A stretch of 64,000 nucleotides of DNA from Sophora flavescens (taxonomy: Eukaryota > Streptophyta > Magnoliopsida > Fabales > Fabaceae). A program made the position numbers and the translations under genes. The notes under the pieces are model-generated. The model worked only from the letters and a program-made list of their open reading frames with translations. It ran no database searches and was not told the DNA's origin. The stretch covers positions 107,683,554 to 107,747,553 of the forward strand of contig CM061070.1 in assembly GCA_030762895.1 (NCBI GenBank), written 5' to 3'. Each line of letters opens with the position of its first letter. Within the stretch, counting starts at the first letter, position 1. Shown one piece after another: positions 35,435 through 48,994 of the stretch.

Positions 35435-37186
35435 ATGTCTAACTCTAGCAATGCAATTGGCCTGAAGAAGAATATTAGAGTTGACGTGAAAATCAATGAT
35501 GTGAAGACTTTAATGGAAATCAGTCGCTTGATGCCAAAAGAAGTATGTTCTGAGTTTACAAGCAAGTATGGGAAGATTTTGGACTTATTACACATACATG
35601 TAGATGCTTTGGGCTTGAGTGCTTTGGCCCAATATTGGAACCCGAATTTGAGGTGTTTCGAGTTGCCGAATTTGGATACGACACCGACTATAGAAGAATA
35701 TGCTTACATGCTACGGATGCCTCTTCCAAGGGAGTTTCGTGTTTATTTCTATTATGGGCAGCATGTCAGTGATGGGAAGGTAGAAGAGTTGTTGGGAGTT
35801 CTACCGAAGCCATCAGACAAAATGGAAATAGGAGCTATCAGAGGTCTGAGGCGAAGATTCCTTGAAGTTTATCTCCAGGAACTGGCACGACAAAATAATT
35901 GGGCTATCTTCAAGCGGGTGTTAGCTTTAACCATTTATGGGCTGGTGCTTTTCCCCTTTATACCAGACATGGTGGATTACGCAGCCTTGGATGTTTACTA
36001 CAAGGTCGAAGAATATACTGTGAACCCTGTTCCCGCAATTTTGGTAGAAACATTCCTATCATTGTAAGTTTGCCATGAAAATCAACAAGACAAATTACGA
36101 TGTTGTGCACAAATGTTGTTTGTTTTGATCGTGACTCACATGTATGCTCGAAATTATGTTAGTTGGATTGATGACCCTTTGAGGAGATTCCATCACATTC
36201 CGATAAAGCCGCACAAACCCAACGAATGGAGACGAGAATTTGATGACGTTGATTCGAAAGCTTTTTGCTGGATGCGTCCTTGGTATAAAGGAAATACAGT
36301 CATCTTCAGTTGTGGGAATTTCTCGAATATTCCTTTGATGGGACCAAGGGGCTTCGTGTCATATTCTCCGGCACTTGTGATTCGACAATTGAAATGGACT
36401 CAACAGGAACCACTTGAAGAAGTGTTAGGTGGAATTTCGTTCTTATATCAAGAATGCGAGGTTGTCAAGAATACAACAATAGCTGTTATATTCGCCTAGA
36501 GCAACATCAAGGTACTGGGATCCAGTGAGTTGGGAAGGCAAATTATTTCTCGTACTAAAAACTACGAGGCATGGAGGAAAGCAAGGAGAGACAACCTTGT
36601 TATTTCGAAACCAATCCCGCACGAAGATGAAAATCCGCAAATGGAAGCAGAAATGTTAAAGAAGATCGAGATTATGTTGGCCCAGATAGGAGTGCTAGAG
36701 GAAAAGAATGAAACAGATCAAATCACCATCGTCACGCTCCAACACCAAATCCAGAAGTTAAACATGAGGATAGAACATTTGAAAGATGAATGTGCCGATG
36801 CATATGAAGCCGCAACTCCATCAAAGAGAGCAAAGAAGGGGAATATGAAAGATTCAGAAGCCTTAACTCATGCTGAGCGCTACTTTGATGAAGGTTGGAA
36901 TGCAGCTGCAACTATACGCGAATCATTGAAAAAATCGCAAGAGAAAGAGCAACAGTTATGGATGAGGTTCCGGATGTTCGAAAGGGAGAAAAAACAATAT
37001 GAGGATGAGATCAGACAATAGGAAGAATGGCTAGAGAACTGGGAATCCGTGGCAAAAGATTTGAAGGCTGACAGAGATGCTTGGAAGAAAAGATATGAAC
37101 ACCTCTCAGGAAGTTTGCAATACCATACCTATCAGTTTGTGGGTCACCTCGAGGAAGCACTAGTCCAAACTCGCATGAATGACTGA
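35435..37186 (+). pseudogene. Ogre ORF1 (broken by stops)
   Basis: This is the extra ORF that precedes gag in Ogre elements; its function is unknown. The start at 35435 (MSNSSNAIGL) follows a 5' leader. The N-terminal half resembles the plant-mobile-domain-like fold of Ogre ORF1, with ALAQYWNPNLRCFELPN followed by PTIEEYAYMLRMP. The C-terminal part (36650-37150) is a coiled coil rich in Glu, Lys and Gln. All pieces stay in one frame, broken by stops at 36065, 36497 and 37019, with no frameshift seen. The frame ends at a TGA at 37184. Confidence 0.8.
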
Positions 37187-37583
37187 TCTACAATACCTGC
37201 AAAAGTAGCTCGCTTCATGAAGTATTGTAGGGGCCTTGCTAGCGGATTCAAAAGGAAGACTTTAAAACTTTTGATGTAATTCTGTTAGATGGGAGACATT
37301 GTATTTTCTCTTCAAAGAAATAAAAGCCTTTTTAGGGGTTACATCTATCAATGAATTCTTCTCTATCTTATGGTGTGTTACAAGTAGGCCTGTATGATTG
37401 CATTGCTAGTGAATGATGCTATCTATTGAGGGACACATGTTCCCATGGATTTGTCATCAACCACGCATTAACCTAAGGGGGATGTGCCCCTAGAGTTATG
37501 TGTCGGGGTGAAGTTGCTTGCTACAAAAAATGGTTTTTCGAAGCATACTTTTATCTTTCTTTTAATAATAATAATAATGCCAA

Positions 37584-37644
<61 letters not shown>

Positions 37645-37795
37645 CTATAAAATAAGGGGGTTACTTATTAGAATAATTGACGATTTTTCGTAACAGAGCT
37701 AAAAACACGAATTTGATGGTTCGAGAATCATTGCGCGACCTAAGAAAGACAATACCAATCAAACCCGAGTTTACAACACAAGATCCCGGACCAGG
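37187..37795 (+). other. ORF1-gag spacer with TA microsatellite
   Basis: Non-coding. A long TA run lies at about 37588-37640. Confidence 0.7.
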
Positions 37796-39969
37796 ATGGC
37801 TGCCAACAATCCTGAGACAGGAAGGAACTTGAGTTTAGAAGTAGACGAAGTGAGGGGAAGGGTGACTGAAATCTCTGAAACTCAAGCAAGGTTGGAGGCT
37901 ATACTACAGGATATGAGGGAATCTCTTAGTAGGCTTAGTGCAAATAGAAGTGGAAACGAAGATGACCCATATGTGAGCGTACAGCCGACCCTCTCCATGG
38001 TAATGGCCCCAATGTTTTCAAACATAAACCATAGATTTACTCAGGGAATGTAGGGTTACACGGAACCCATAGTAATCCCCATCGGGGAAGGATATCGCCC
38101 CATCGAGAATGTGTATCATGAGGCTGCTGGCTATACATGGGAAATACCCCATGCATTCATTCCTGAACAATCAAGAGGAGTCCAGTTTGGACCCGATAAG
38201 ATAAAGGAAGAGTGGATGGAGAAGGTAGAAGAACAAATAAAAGAGATCAAGGACTCAAATACTTATGGCCTTCTCAAGATTGAAGAACTTTGTCCTGCCA
38301 CAAATGTCGTGATCCCTAAGGATTTCAAAATTCCCGATTTCTCCAAATATGACGGAAGTGGGAACCCACGATTCCATTTGATTAGCTATGCCACCAAAAT
38401 GGCCATCTGGTCTAAGGATGACAAGTTCCTTATTGACTTTTTCCATGAAAGTTTGACCGGAATCGCACTAGAGTGGTACCTTCAGTTAGACCATTCTAAG
38501 ATCTCTCGGTGGACAGAATTAGCCGATTTGTTCATGGATCAATACAAATTCAATTTGGACATAGCTCCGACCCGTGAACAATTGACTACAATGCAGAAGA
38601 AGAGTGATGAATCCTTCAAACAGTATGCACAAAGGTGGAGGAGTTTGGCAGCTCAGGTTCAGCCGCCACTGATGTTGTCCGAAATGTGCTCATACTTTTT
38701 GGGAACCTTGGGATCCCCCTTTATCGGAGCAATGGCAGGAGTAGCTTATAGGGATTTCTCTGACTTGATTGCTGCAGGGGAAAGAATTGAAATCCTAGCC
38801 CGAGCTGGGAAGTTTCCAACTGACATGGAAGGCAGTGCATCCAAGAAGGGGTTCCAGCCCAAGAAGAAGGAAGCAGAAACAAATTATGTGCAACACCAGC
38901 CAAACTTTGGACCTCGACATGTCCCTTCATACCCAAGGTACCAAGCACCATATCAGATCCAAACACCATTTTACCCACCTCAACAAGCCTCGCCAACCAT
39001 CACCCAGCCACAAAACCAAATAAATAACATCCCTACCCCTCAACCATACAACCCCACTCGCCCAACATATACTCATTATCCACCTGTACCTCAACAAAAC
39101 CATCCAAGCTACCCTCGACCTCGCTCAAATTTTCCAAATCAAGGACGTTCCCAATATCAAAATCTGCCTCCTTTCCCAAGAATGTCTATCTCCAATGCAG
39201 ATTTGTTCAAACAACTATTTGATCGTCACCTAATCGCTAGAAACCCGTACGACCCATGGAACCACCTTTCCTTGCTTGGTACAATTCAAACTTGACTTTC
39301 AAATATCACATGGACGCCCTGGGATATTCCATTGAAGAATGTGAGGCCTTTAAGACAACAGTAAGAAAATTGATTGCTTGTGGAAGATTGGGTTTCGAAG
39401 AAGATTCTGAGCCTAGCATTGTTAATAACCCAATCCCAAACCATAATGCGGGAAATAGCGTGAATAACTTGGAAGTGAAAGGGCCTCAAGTCAAGAAGGT
39501 TTTGGTATTGCGAACCTCGATGCAAGAAGTATTCGCAGGGCTCAAGAAAGCAGGATATGATATTGTTGCACCGGTGAAGCTGATCGGAGAAAAAGAGAAG
39601 TATGATGGTGATTTAAGTTGTGATTATCATCATGGGCAGGTAGGGCATGATATCAAAACTTGTTGGGACTTTAAGGTCCGAGTCCAAGGATTACTTACCT
39701 TGGGGGTGATCCAAGCTAGGCGAGGTACGACTGAAGAAGTTAGTGTGGTTGAAAAAGTCGTGCTCCGGATACCACCTATGAATGATGCACCGGCACCAGA
39801 AAAAGTGATTGTAAAGGTGAAAAAGCCAACTCCTTTTGCTTATAATGATACACACGCTGTACCCTGGAATTATGAACAGAAAGTTGAGCTAGTAGGAGGG
39901 GCGGGAGAAACTTCGAAGGCCCAGGTTACTAATGTTGTGAGAATTGGAGGCATCACAAAGAGTGGGTAA
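37796..39969 (+). pseudogene. gag: Ogre gag (broken)
   Basis: Capsid/nucleocapsid precursor. The start at 37796 (MAANNPETGR) is followed by a coiled-coil N-terminus and an in-frame TAG at 38051. The gag core follows, with IPDFSKYDGSGNPRFHL and EWYLQLDHSKISRW (the W..L....I..W pattern of plant gypsy gag). Next is a Pro/Gln/Tyr-rich linker (38880-39180). A frameshift near 39253 precedes the C-terminal part, where CDYHHGQVGHDIKTC (about 39619-39663) forms a knuckle-like Cys/His motif. The frame meets a TAA at 39967, then continues open into the protease. Confidence 0.87.
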
Positions 39970-41210
39970 TACTATGACCCGGTAGAAGAAGAAGAAGCAA
40001 GGAAGAATACCAAAGATGAAGGAAAAGAGAAGGAAGAAGAAGAAGAAGAGTTCCTGAAGATCATGAAGCAAAGTGAATACGACGTGATGGAGCAGTTGAA
40101 GAAAACGCTGGCAAGAATATCCCTTTTGTCGCTTGTCCTCACATCAGAGATGCATCATAAGGCATTATTGAAGGTGTTGAATGAACCTTATGTTAATCGC
40201 GACGTCACGCCAGAGAATGTAGTAAACATGGTGGATCCGGTGAGACGGATCAACATGATCAATTTCTCGGAAGATGAGGTGTTTTTGAAGTTTAGAGGTA
40301 GTCCTAAGGCACTCCACATTACCCTAAGGTGCAAAGGATTTGTGATTGCGAAGGTGCTTATAGGTGGTGGCTCGGCATTGAATGTGATTCCGTTGTCCAC
40401 TCTAGAGCAGCTAAACATAGGCTTGACGGACTTGACACCCCAAGAGATGATTGTACGAGCCTTTGATGGGACAGCAAGAGGGATCTTAGGGGAAATAACT
40501 CTGCCCCTCGAAGTAGGGCCTAGTTGTTTTCATTTTCTCTTTCAAGTCATGGAGATCAAGCCGGCTTATACCATGCTCCTAGGAAGGCCTTGGATTCATG
40601 AAGCTGGTGTTGTTCCATCAACATTGCATCAGTGTCTGAAATATATTCAGGATGAGGCTGTAATTACCATCCGCGGTGAAGAGGAAATCATGCTTTCAAA
40701 GCCTGTTTCGGTACCATACGTAGAAAGTGCAGAGCAGGTCAAGGATGACTCCCTACGTAGTTTTGAAATCCTGAAGCCAGAGAGCAAGAAGGAGGAGCTG
40801 CCAATACAAAATGTGAATGAAGTGGCAGTCCGTATAATGGAAAGGAACGGGTATCAGAAATGAAAAGGCCTAGGGGAAAGCCTCCAAGGGATCCCTCAAC
40901 CGATTGCAGCAGTTACAAGAGATGGAAGACATGGACTAGGATACAATCCTTCTCTAGCAGAAAGTATGAAGTACCTGACTCTCAGAGGCAAGAAAGAAGA
41001 AAGAAAGGAATTTAATTATATTCCCCACTTGACATATACTTTCTCAGCATCAACTGAAGTGATCTCACCAAAAAAGTTGACTTCCCCTCATTTCACTATC
41101 AGTGCACTTGAAGAGGAGCAAGCAAGAAACCCTGTTATTTATCTCTCTGCTGACAATGAGGTCCTAGGCAATTGGCATTCTGAACCATTTGTTGATGTTA
41201 TTTCCATAAA
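39970..41210 (+). pseudogene. Ogre protease plus G-patch-like segment, catalytic Asp lost
   Basis: Aspartic protease of the polyprotein. The active-site loop, normally Asp-Gly/Asn-Gly-Ser in Tat elements, reads VLIGGGSALNVIP: codon 40363-40365 is GGT (Gly) where Asp is expected. The rest of the fold is recognisable (MLLGRPWIHEAG near 40579). A Glu/Lys-rich insert lies at 39990-40060. After a stop at 40861, KGLGESLQGIPQP and HGLGYNP suggest a G-patch, which Tat-lineage polyproteins can carry. The exon runs to the splice donor at 41211. Confidence 0.8.
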
Positions 41211-41391
41211 GTAATTACCTTTTTGTATCTCGTATAAACTGATGTTTACTTTAGTTGAGAAATGAATGAAATGAGTTAGTATGATTTTTCAGCATTTTTC
41301 TTGGTGTCTTCCTTTCTCTACCCTTTTTATCTTACCTCAATTGCGTTTCATCCTTGCCTATATTTCTCTTGTTTCAAACATCTTCTTTCAG
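41211..41391 (+). other. Ogre intron between protease and RT
   Basis: The donor GTAATT is at 41211 and the acceptor tcttctttcag ends at 41391 (181 bp). The upstream frame would stop at TAA 41212-41214 if unspliced. Removing the intron joins the phase of the protease frame to the RT frame, making one Lys codon across the joint. A spliced intron at this place is an established feature of Ogre elements. Confidence 0.8.
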
Positions 41392-44300
41392 GAACCTCAC
41401 CACAGTCGAAGGTTTGTCTCACAAAAGGAACCTTGAAACCTCATTTATTGATTCCCTTGCGGCTGTTGACGAAGACCATTCTGGGATTAGTGAGGAAGAA
41501 GAAGCCATTGAGGAATTTACAAAGTCGATAGAGCGCTCAGAAAATGGGTTCACTTCAAATGATGAAGTTATAGAAGTGATTAATATGGGGATCGAGGAAG
41601 ACAAGAAGGAGTTGGAAATAGTGGATAATCCAGAACGTGCAGAAATGGTCATGCTATTTAAGGAGTTCCTTGATGTGTTTGCATGGTCGTACAAAGATAT
41701 GCCAGGATTGGATCCAGAGATAGCATCACATAAAATCCCACTGTACCCAGATACGGTGGTGAAGAAACAAAGGTTGAGGAGGATGCATCCAGATATGTCA
41801 CTAAAGATCACAGAAGAGGTAACTAAGCAGTTAGAAGCCGGGTTTGTGGAAGTGTCGAGACACCCAGAGTGGGTTGCTAATGTCGTACCATTACCAAAGA
41901 AGGATGGAAAAGTAAGAATGTGTGTGGATTACAGAGATCTGAACAAAGCAAGTCCAAAGGATGACTTCCCATTGACTCCTATTGATGTCCTCGTATATAG
42001 CACAGCAAGGAACCACAGATTCTCCTTCATGGATGGGTATTCGGGATACAATCAGATTCTCATGGATGTCGATGACAAAGAGAAGACGACTTTCATCACC
42101 CCTTGGTGAACTTTTTGTTACAGAGTAATGCCTTTTGGGCTGAAGAATGCCGGAGCTACCTACCAGCGTGCGATGGTAACATTGTTCCATGATATGATGC
42201 ACAAGGAAATAGAGGTATACGTGGATGACATAGTGGCTAAGTCTAAGGATGGGGAAAGTCATGTAGCAATTTTGCATAGGTTATTTGAGAGATTAAGGAA
42301 GTACAATCTGAGACTCAATCCCACAAAATGTGTGTTTGGAGCCTCAACTGGGAAATTGTTGGGTTTTGTGGTCAACAGGGAAGGAATACAAGTACAGCCC
42401 GAAAAGGCAAAGGCGATCAGGGACATGACAACTCCCAAGAATGAACGAGAAGTAAGGGGTTTTCTAGGGAGATTAAATTACATTACCCGATTCATTGCTA
42501 ACTTGACAAGCACGTGCGAGCCTATTTTTAAGCTATTAAAGAAGAATAATCCGGGGAGATGGAATGAGGAATGTCAGGAAGCCTTTGAAAAAATAAAGGC
42601 TTACCTATTAAACCCACCAGTGTTGGTGCCGCCCGCTCAAGGTCGTCCTTTGATACTTTATCTCACGATCCTCCCATCCTCAATAGGGGCAATGTTGGGG
42701 CAACATGATGAGTCTGGCAAGAGAGAACATGCAGTTTACTATCCGAGCAAGAAGTTTAATGACTGCGAAGCCCGATACATGGCAATTGAGAAGACTTGTT
42801 GCGCATTGGTATGGACCTCCAAGAGACTCAGGCAATACATGTTATACTACACCACTTGGTTAATCTTTCGAATGGACCCTTTGAAGTACATCTTTGAAAG
42901 TCCTCACATGTCATTAAGGGTCTCAAAGTGGAAAATGAGATTATCATAATTCGATATTAAGTATGTGACCCGGAAATCCGTTAAGGGGAGTGCAATTGCT
43001 GATCACTTAGCTGAAAACCCTCTTGAGGGAGGATAGCCAATTATATCCGAGTTCCCTGATGGAGAGATATTGTCATTGGAATAAGGTGAAACAGAGGGAG
43101 ATGATATGTGGAAGATGTATTTTGATGGAGCAGTTAACATGCATGGAAGCGGCATAGGAGCGGTGGTTGTCTCTCCGGAGGGCAAGCAATACCCAGTGGC
43201 TGTTAAGCTCGAATTTGAATGCACCAACAATATTGCTGAGTATGAAGCACGTGCCAGTGGATTACAAGCTGCAATTGGTCTTGGAATAAAACAGCTAAAG
43301 GTCTTCGGAGATGCAGCCTTAATCATTTATCAAGTCAACGGCGAATGGCAAACTAAAGATACCAAGCTTATCCCGTATCAGAAATACTTGACTCAGTTAG
43401 TTGCGAAGTTTGATGAGATTACTTTCTCGCACTTGACTCGAGACAAGAATCAATTTGCGGATGCTTTAGCCACATTAGCCGCTATGACAAAGCTGGGTCT
43501 CCAAATCACCGTCCAACCTATTCAAGTGAAGGTACAAGATGAGCCCGCATACTTTGCGCATGTGGAAGAAGAGCTCGATGGTAATCCTTGGTATCACGAC
43601 ATCAGGCAATATATGAAGAGTAGAACGTACCCATCTGGAGGAAATGAAGTAAACAAGAGGACGATTCGTAGATTATCAATGTCCTTTTACTTAGATGGCG
43701 AAATTCTATATAAGAGGAACTATGATGGGGTCCTCATAAGATGTGTTGATGCTCGTGAAGCTCGAACTATCATGACGGAAGTTCACGAAGGGATATGTGG
43801 AACACATGCCAATGGTCACATGATGGCACGCAAGATCCTACAAAATGGTCACTATTGGCTAACAATGGAAGCCGATTGTTTGGAATATGTCCGAAAATGC
43901 CGTAAATGCCAAATATATGCATATCATATCAAAGCTCCACCGTTCCAGCTACACGATATGGTGTCTCCATGGCCATTTTCTATGTGGGGAATAGACGTCA
44001 TTGGACCAATCAATCCCAAGGCTTAAAACGGACATCGCTTCATCCTGGTTGCAATAGATTACTTTACTAAGTGGGTAGAAGCAGCATCATATGCCAATAT
44101 AACTCAAAAGGTGTTTACCAAGTTCCTAAAAAGAGATATCGTTTGTCGCTATGGAATACCAGAAAGAATCATTACAGATAACGCTGCCAATCTTAATGGG
44201 GCGGATGTAAAGAAGTTATTAGAGACTTTTAAAATCAAGCACCATAATTCGACCCCATATAGACCTCAGATGAACGGGGCGGTAGAAGCGGCCAACAAGA

Positions 44301-44836
44301 ATGTCAAGAAAATTGTTGCTAAAATGGTCGTAAATTATAAGGATTGGCATGAAATGTTGCCATACGCTTTGCACGCGTATCGTACCAATATACGATCAAG
44401 TATTGGGGCAACGCCTTTCTCATTGGTGTATGGAATGGAAGCTGTTTCTCCTATAGAAGTTGAAATCCCTTCATTAAGAGTGCTGATGGAAGCAGACTTG
44501 GAAGAATCAGAATGGGTGAAAGCTCGATACGATCAGTTAAACATGATTGAGGAAAAAAGATTGGTAGCCCTTTGTCATGGACAACTATATCAGAGAAGAA
44601 TGGCTAAAGCCTTTAATAAGAAAGTCCGTCATAGAAGGTTTCAACCATGTGATTTGGTGTTAAAGAAAATACTTCCCAGCCAAGAAGATGCCCAAGGAAA
44701 ATGGGCACCCAATTATGAAGGGCCATATATAGTAAAGCAGGCATGCTCAGGCGGAGCCCTGGTCCTAACAGATGAAAACAGACGAGAGCTACCGAGACCT
44801 GTAAACTCTGATGCCGTGAAAAAGTTCTATGCCTGA
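41392..44836 (+). pseudogene. pol: Ogre RT, RNase H, second RNase H, integrase (broken by stops)
   Basis: After an acidic linker comes RT with VRMCVDYRDLNKASPKDDFP, MDGYSGYNQI and YVDD (42218-42229). The first RNase H follows (about 42640-42990, degenerate), then a second, archaeal-type RNase H (MYFDGAVNMHGSGIGAVVV, first Asp at 43124), typical of the Tat lineage. Integrase: HEGICGTHANGH and C-x2-C near 43890, catalytic Asp 43994, Asp 44177 and Glu 44285 (exact D35E spacing), and a GPYIV-type C-terminal domain ending at 44836. All pieces share one frame; stops lie at 42107, 42947, 43034, 43081 and 44024. There is no frameshift in this stretch. Confidence 0.93.
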
Positions 44837-44854
44837 TAAAAAGGGGAAAAAAAG

Positions 44855-45130
44855 GGGAGAGCCCGTTAGGTCGAAAACCCGCGAGGGCGACCTAAGCAAA
44901 AGTTAGGGCATAAATAAAATAAAATAAAAAAGAGGTCGTTAGGTCGAAAACCCGCGAGGGCGGCCTAAGCAAAAGTTAGGGCATAAAAAAAAGAAAAAAA
45001 AAAGAAAAAAAGAGAGAGAGAGAGAAGTCCGTTAGGTTGAAAACCCGAAAGGGCGACCTAAGCAAAAATTAGGACAAAGAAGCTGAATCTTAGGCTGAAA
45101 ACCCACAAGGGCAGTTTAAGAGATATCTCA
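44855..45130 (+). repeat. Tandem repeats just after Ogre pol
   Basis: Four copies of a unit containing gttaggtcgaaaacccgcga and gacctaagcaaaagttaggg occur near 44867, 44938, 45029 and 45085, with period 55-90 because of variable A-rich spacers. Each unit can form a hairpin (ttaggtcg with cgacctaa). Confidence 0.85.
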
Positions 45131-45884
45131 ATATTCACCACACTGGGGGAGTTTTGCTCATAACTTGCTACACTGGGGCAATTTTGTTTGTGACTGGCTA
45201 CAATGGGGCAAAGAAAATCATTGAAATGTTAATGAAAGGATGTATGTGGAAGCTGAGACCAGGATCTGCGACGTCAAACGATTCTTTGGGAATCAGTTAA
45301 GAGGATCAAGGAACCAATACCGGGGCAAATTTTTATGTGGTTTTCTTTCGTTCCATTATCCCTTTTGATACAATTCCCATACACCCATTTGAATTTCCCC
45401 TTTTTCTTTCCAATTTCCTTGTGTACAATGTAAATTCTCATATTAAGGCAAGGATTTTATCCATCCATTTTTTTCCTATTGTGCTTAAATCATGGTTGCG
45501 CATTAAAATCATGTCTCAATTTAGGTAAATTTAAGTTTAATAGTATGATTGGATAATTCTAATGGTTACTTCAACGAATGGTTTGAACCAAAGAGAGCCC
45601 AGCATTTCAAAGTCAATAAGGGAGATAACGGTGCACAATGAGGAGAAAAGAAAAGCAATAATGAAAGTCTCCACGAGTCCTAGTCTTGAAGGAAATAATC
45701 GCGCTATGTGTCTTCACCGCTTTGAAAAGGAGGTCCCTCTAATCGAAAGACAATGACTCAGAGTTGTTGATAATCAAAGGTTTGATTGGTCGAAATCTTT
45801 TAATGGAGCGTGTGGTTCGGTTGTAATCGAGACAAAGGTAAATGAAAAGTTTTTAAGAGAAAGTAAATTACCATTATTTTATTT
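45131..45884 (+). other. Ogre 3' untranslated region
   Basis: Contains three short repeats of cacactgggg(c/g)a near 45140-45215. Small ORFs here have no recognisable content. Confidence 0.5.
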
Positions 45885-46573
45885 CTGGGATCTGAGGCCC
45901 ACTGCAACTTATTTTTCGAGCTCTGAGGCTCACTGCAAATTTATTTTTGGGATCTGAGGCCCGTTGCAAATTTATTTTTCGAGCTCCAAGGCTCACCGCA
46001 AATTTATATTTGGGATCTGAGGCCCACTGCCATTTATTTTTCGAGCTCTGAGGCTCACTGCCAATTTATTTTTTGGGATCTGAGGTCCGCTGCAAATTTA
46101 TTTTTCGAGCTCCAAGGCTCACCGCAAATTTATATTTGGGATCTGAGGCCCACTGCCATTTATTTTTCGAGCTTTGAGGCTCACTGCCAATTTATTTTTT
46201 GGGATCTGAGGCCTGCTGCAAATTTATTTTTCGAGCTTTAAGGCTCACTACTAATTTTATTTTTGGTTTCTGAGGCCCGCTGCAAATTTATTTTTCGAGC
46301 TCTGAGGCTCACTACTAATTTTATTTTTGGGATCTGAGGCCCGCTGCAATTTATTTTTCGAGCTCTAAGGCTCACTGTTTTTTATTTTTGGGATCTGAGG
46401 CCCGCTGCAAATTTATTTTTCGAGCTCTGAGGCTCACTACTAATTTTATTTTTGGGATCTGAGGCCCGCTGCAATTTATTTTTCGAGCTCTGAGACTCAC
46501 TACTAATTTTATATTTGGGATCTGAGGTCCGCTGCAATTTATTTTTCGAGCTCTGAGGCTCACTGCATTTTAT
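45885..46573 (+). repeat. Dimeric tandem array in the Ogre 3' region, left part
   Basis: About 11 units of ~62 bases occur. Each is a pair of ~31-base halves: one has gggatctgaggcccgctgc, the other cgagctctgaggctcactgc, both followed by aaatttattttt. The array is cut by CACTA 2 and resumes at 55846. Confidence 0.9.
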
Positions 46574-46597
46574 TTTCACTAGTGCACAAAGGGGATT

Positions 46598-46945
46598 CCA
46601 CATCGGTTATTTTTGGCTTTCCACATCGGTTTTGAAACTGATGTGGAAACGACCGATGTGGTTTATTGCCACTTTACACATCGGTTTTAAAACCGATGTG
46701 TAAAGTATATTTTAAACATCGGTTTAATACTAACCGATGTGTAAAATTAATTTAGCAATTGATAAGCAGTTGTAAATTTAACTTTCTACATCGGTTTTGA
46801 AAAAAACCGATGTGTAAAATTGACCTTCTACATCGGTTTTATAAAGAACCGATGTGTAAATTTAAATTTACACATCGGTTTTATGTAAAACCGATGTAGA
46901 AAGTTAAATATACACATCGGTTAATGAGAACCGATGTGTAAAATC
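46598..46945. repeat. Left subterminal repeats of CACTA 2
   Basis: About 13 copies of ACATCGGTT occur in both orientations, many as head-to-head pairs (ACATCGGTTTT, short loop, AAAACCGATGT). Confidence 0.9.
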
Positions 46946-47263
46946 TCTTTTTTTTTAATCGATATTTACATTTCAATCATTCCTGTTTCACTAATGCAGA
47001 TCAATAAACAAACCAAAGAAGATTCTCGATCAAACAAGACACAACAACAGAACACCAAACCAGTTTTGACACAATCATTCAAAAGCAAAACATACTTCAT
47101 TCAATTTTCTTATGAATGAAAACAACACTTTATCAAAGCTACATCAAAACACGAGAGAAGAAAAATTGAACCAGACACGAGCACTAATACATATCATCGA
47201 TCAAAGGTACGTACACTATAGCTAGTATATGATAAGTTTTTAAACTAACTACATATATACAAA

Positions 47264-48961
47264 CTATGGGTGGTACACTTCAAGAAAGAAAGTTGCCCAA
47301 CGCCTCTTTATGATGTTGATGTCGAAACCGGACAATGGAGATGGATTGTTGAATATCTGCAAGTTTAATTGGACAAAAGATTATTACTTTTAAGTAATAA
47401 ACTAACATAAAACATATAACGAATCTATACTATTACTTCTAATTGTGTCAATTAACATTTACCTCACTCCATCTTTCAGTGATCCCGGAGGAGATAATTT
47501 CCAACATCCACTGCATCACATAGTAGCCACATTCCCATGACCCACGTTGTATACGTGACTACGTACAAATGCAACCCAATTAGAATATGAGGAATTAAAT
47601 AAAATAGAAATCAATTATTGTACCCACTGCATTTGATGCATTTGAACTAATAAATATCTTACGCTGGGAATAATCCATCTGATAGCCCGAGTACGCCTTT
47701 AACCACGCTGCATGTGGGATGCATTAATAGACCTATCATGACAAAAACATTAATTAAAGTATATATAATAGATTTCAGATAATTAAAACACCTGCATTAC
47801 TGATTATAAAGTATTTTATCGCTTACGTTTGATGACCGTCTTCAGTTCATTCGCGGCTTATGTCCCAATGAGCGTAAGAAGACCACGACGTTCATTCTTG
47901 GGTACAAGAGCAACAGATTGCCAATGCTTGCTGTATTTGCGGAACAATTAGTGACTGTAAGTCATATATAGTTATACTTAAATTAATAACCGGTACTTAC
48001 TTATTGAGATAAGGCGCAAGATAGAATTGATGATCGTCTCGGGCAAGTATATCACGTATGTTAGTGACCGGGTCTTCCGATGCTACGAGAACATCACCCC
48101 TGAATGAACATGGGGTCAATGAACCCATAAAGGGCGAGGTTACCCCGATCGACTAACATACGATGCAGATACCTAATATATTGGAAAAACATGTTAATTA
48201 TCATTGTATTTAAAAATTAATTACGTACTTAACTTATAAATAAAATGTACTTACGTGCACCAAAACGATATGTGTGCAGAACTGGCCATTTCTTTATTGA
48301 GTGCCATCTCCATAAGTTCTTTCTTTGGTATATACAGTTCACCAGGGCTGGCATCATGTTCCAACGTTACCAATGCCGCATCATCCTCCATGGTGACAAC
48401 TCTGTATAGCAAGATCTTTGAAAACATCACCATGGCCAGGTACCCCTTTGTCGATCCCCTAAACAACATAGATATATATTAGTAATCACGGATAATTAAG
48501 TTATTTAATTCGTTATGAACTAAATGGTCAAATGAATACCTTGACAGAGAGCGGACATCTCTGGTCTTCCTAGATCCGACCTTTTAGGCACAATATCATT
48601 TCCAACATCCTATAACAAATACAAATAAAGCATTATCTTTAAACAATAATAAATATATTTCAACTATGAATATAGAAAAACACAACTAACCGAATACCTC
48701 GGATGCAACAAGAAAGCTGACCAGTCTTCTTGGCCGGAGGATGAAGTTACTGGGGCCCGACCCATTGTTTGAACCTCCTCGGTGGGCACAGGACTCGAGC
48801 ATCAGCATCTCGAATAATCTCAACAGACACCCTCGAGATGATCGTCCGGTAATAACCGATGGTGTATGGTATTACCTAACTTATTATATGTCCTACCCAA
48901 TGCCACTAAGCGGCGATGATGATGATGATCATCAACATACAGCTCACACCTATCGTGGTCG

Positions 48962-48994
<33 letters not shown>

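Noticed and set aside
45885..46573. Regular ~31-base repeats that could suggest a CRISPR array
   Set aside because: The intervening sequence is itself repeated and there are no unique spacers; it is a dimeric tandem repeat in a plant retrotransposon.
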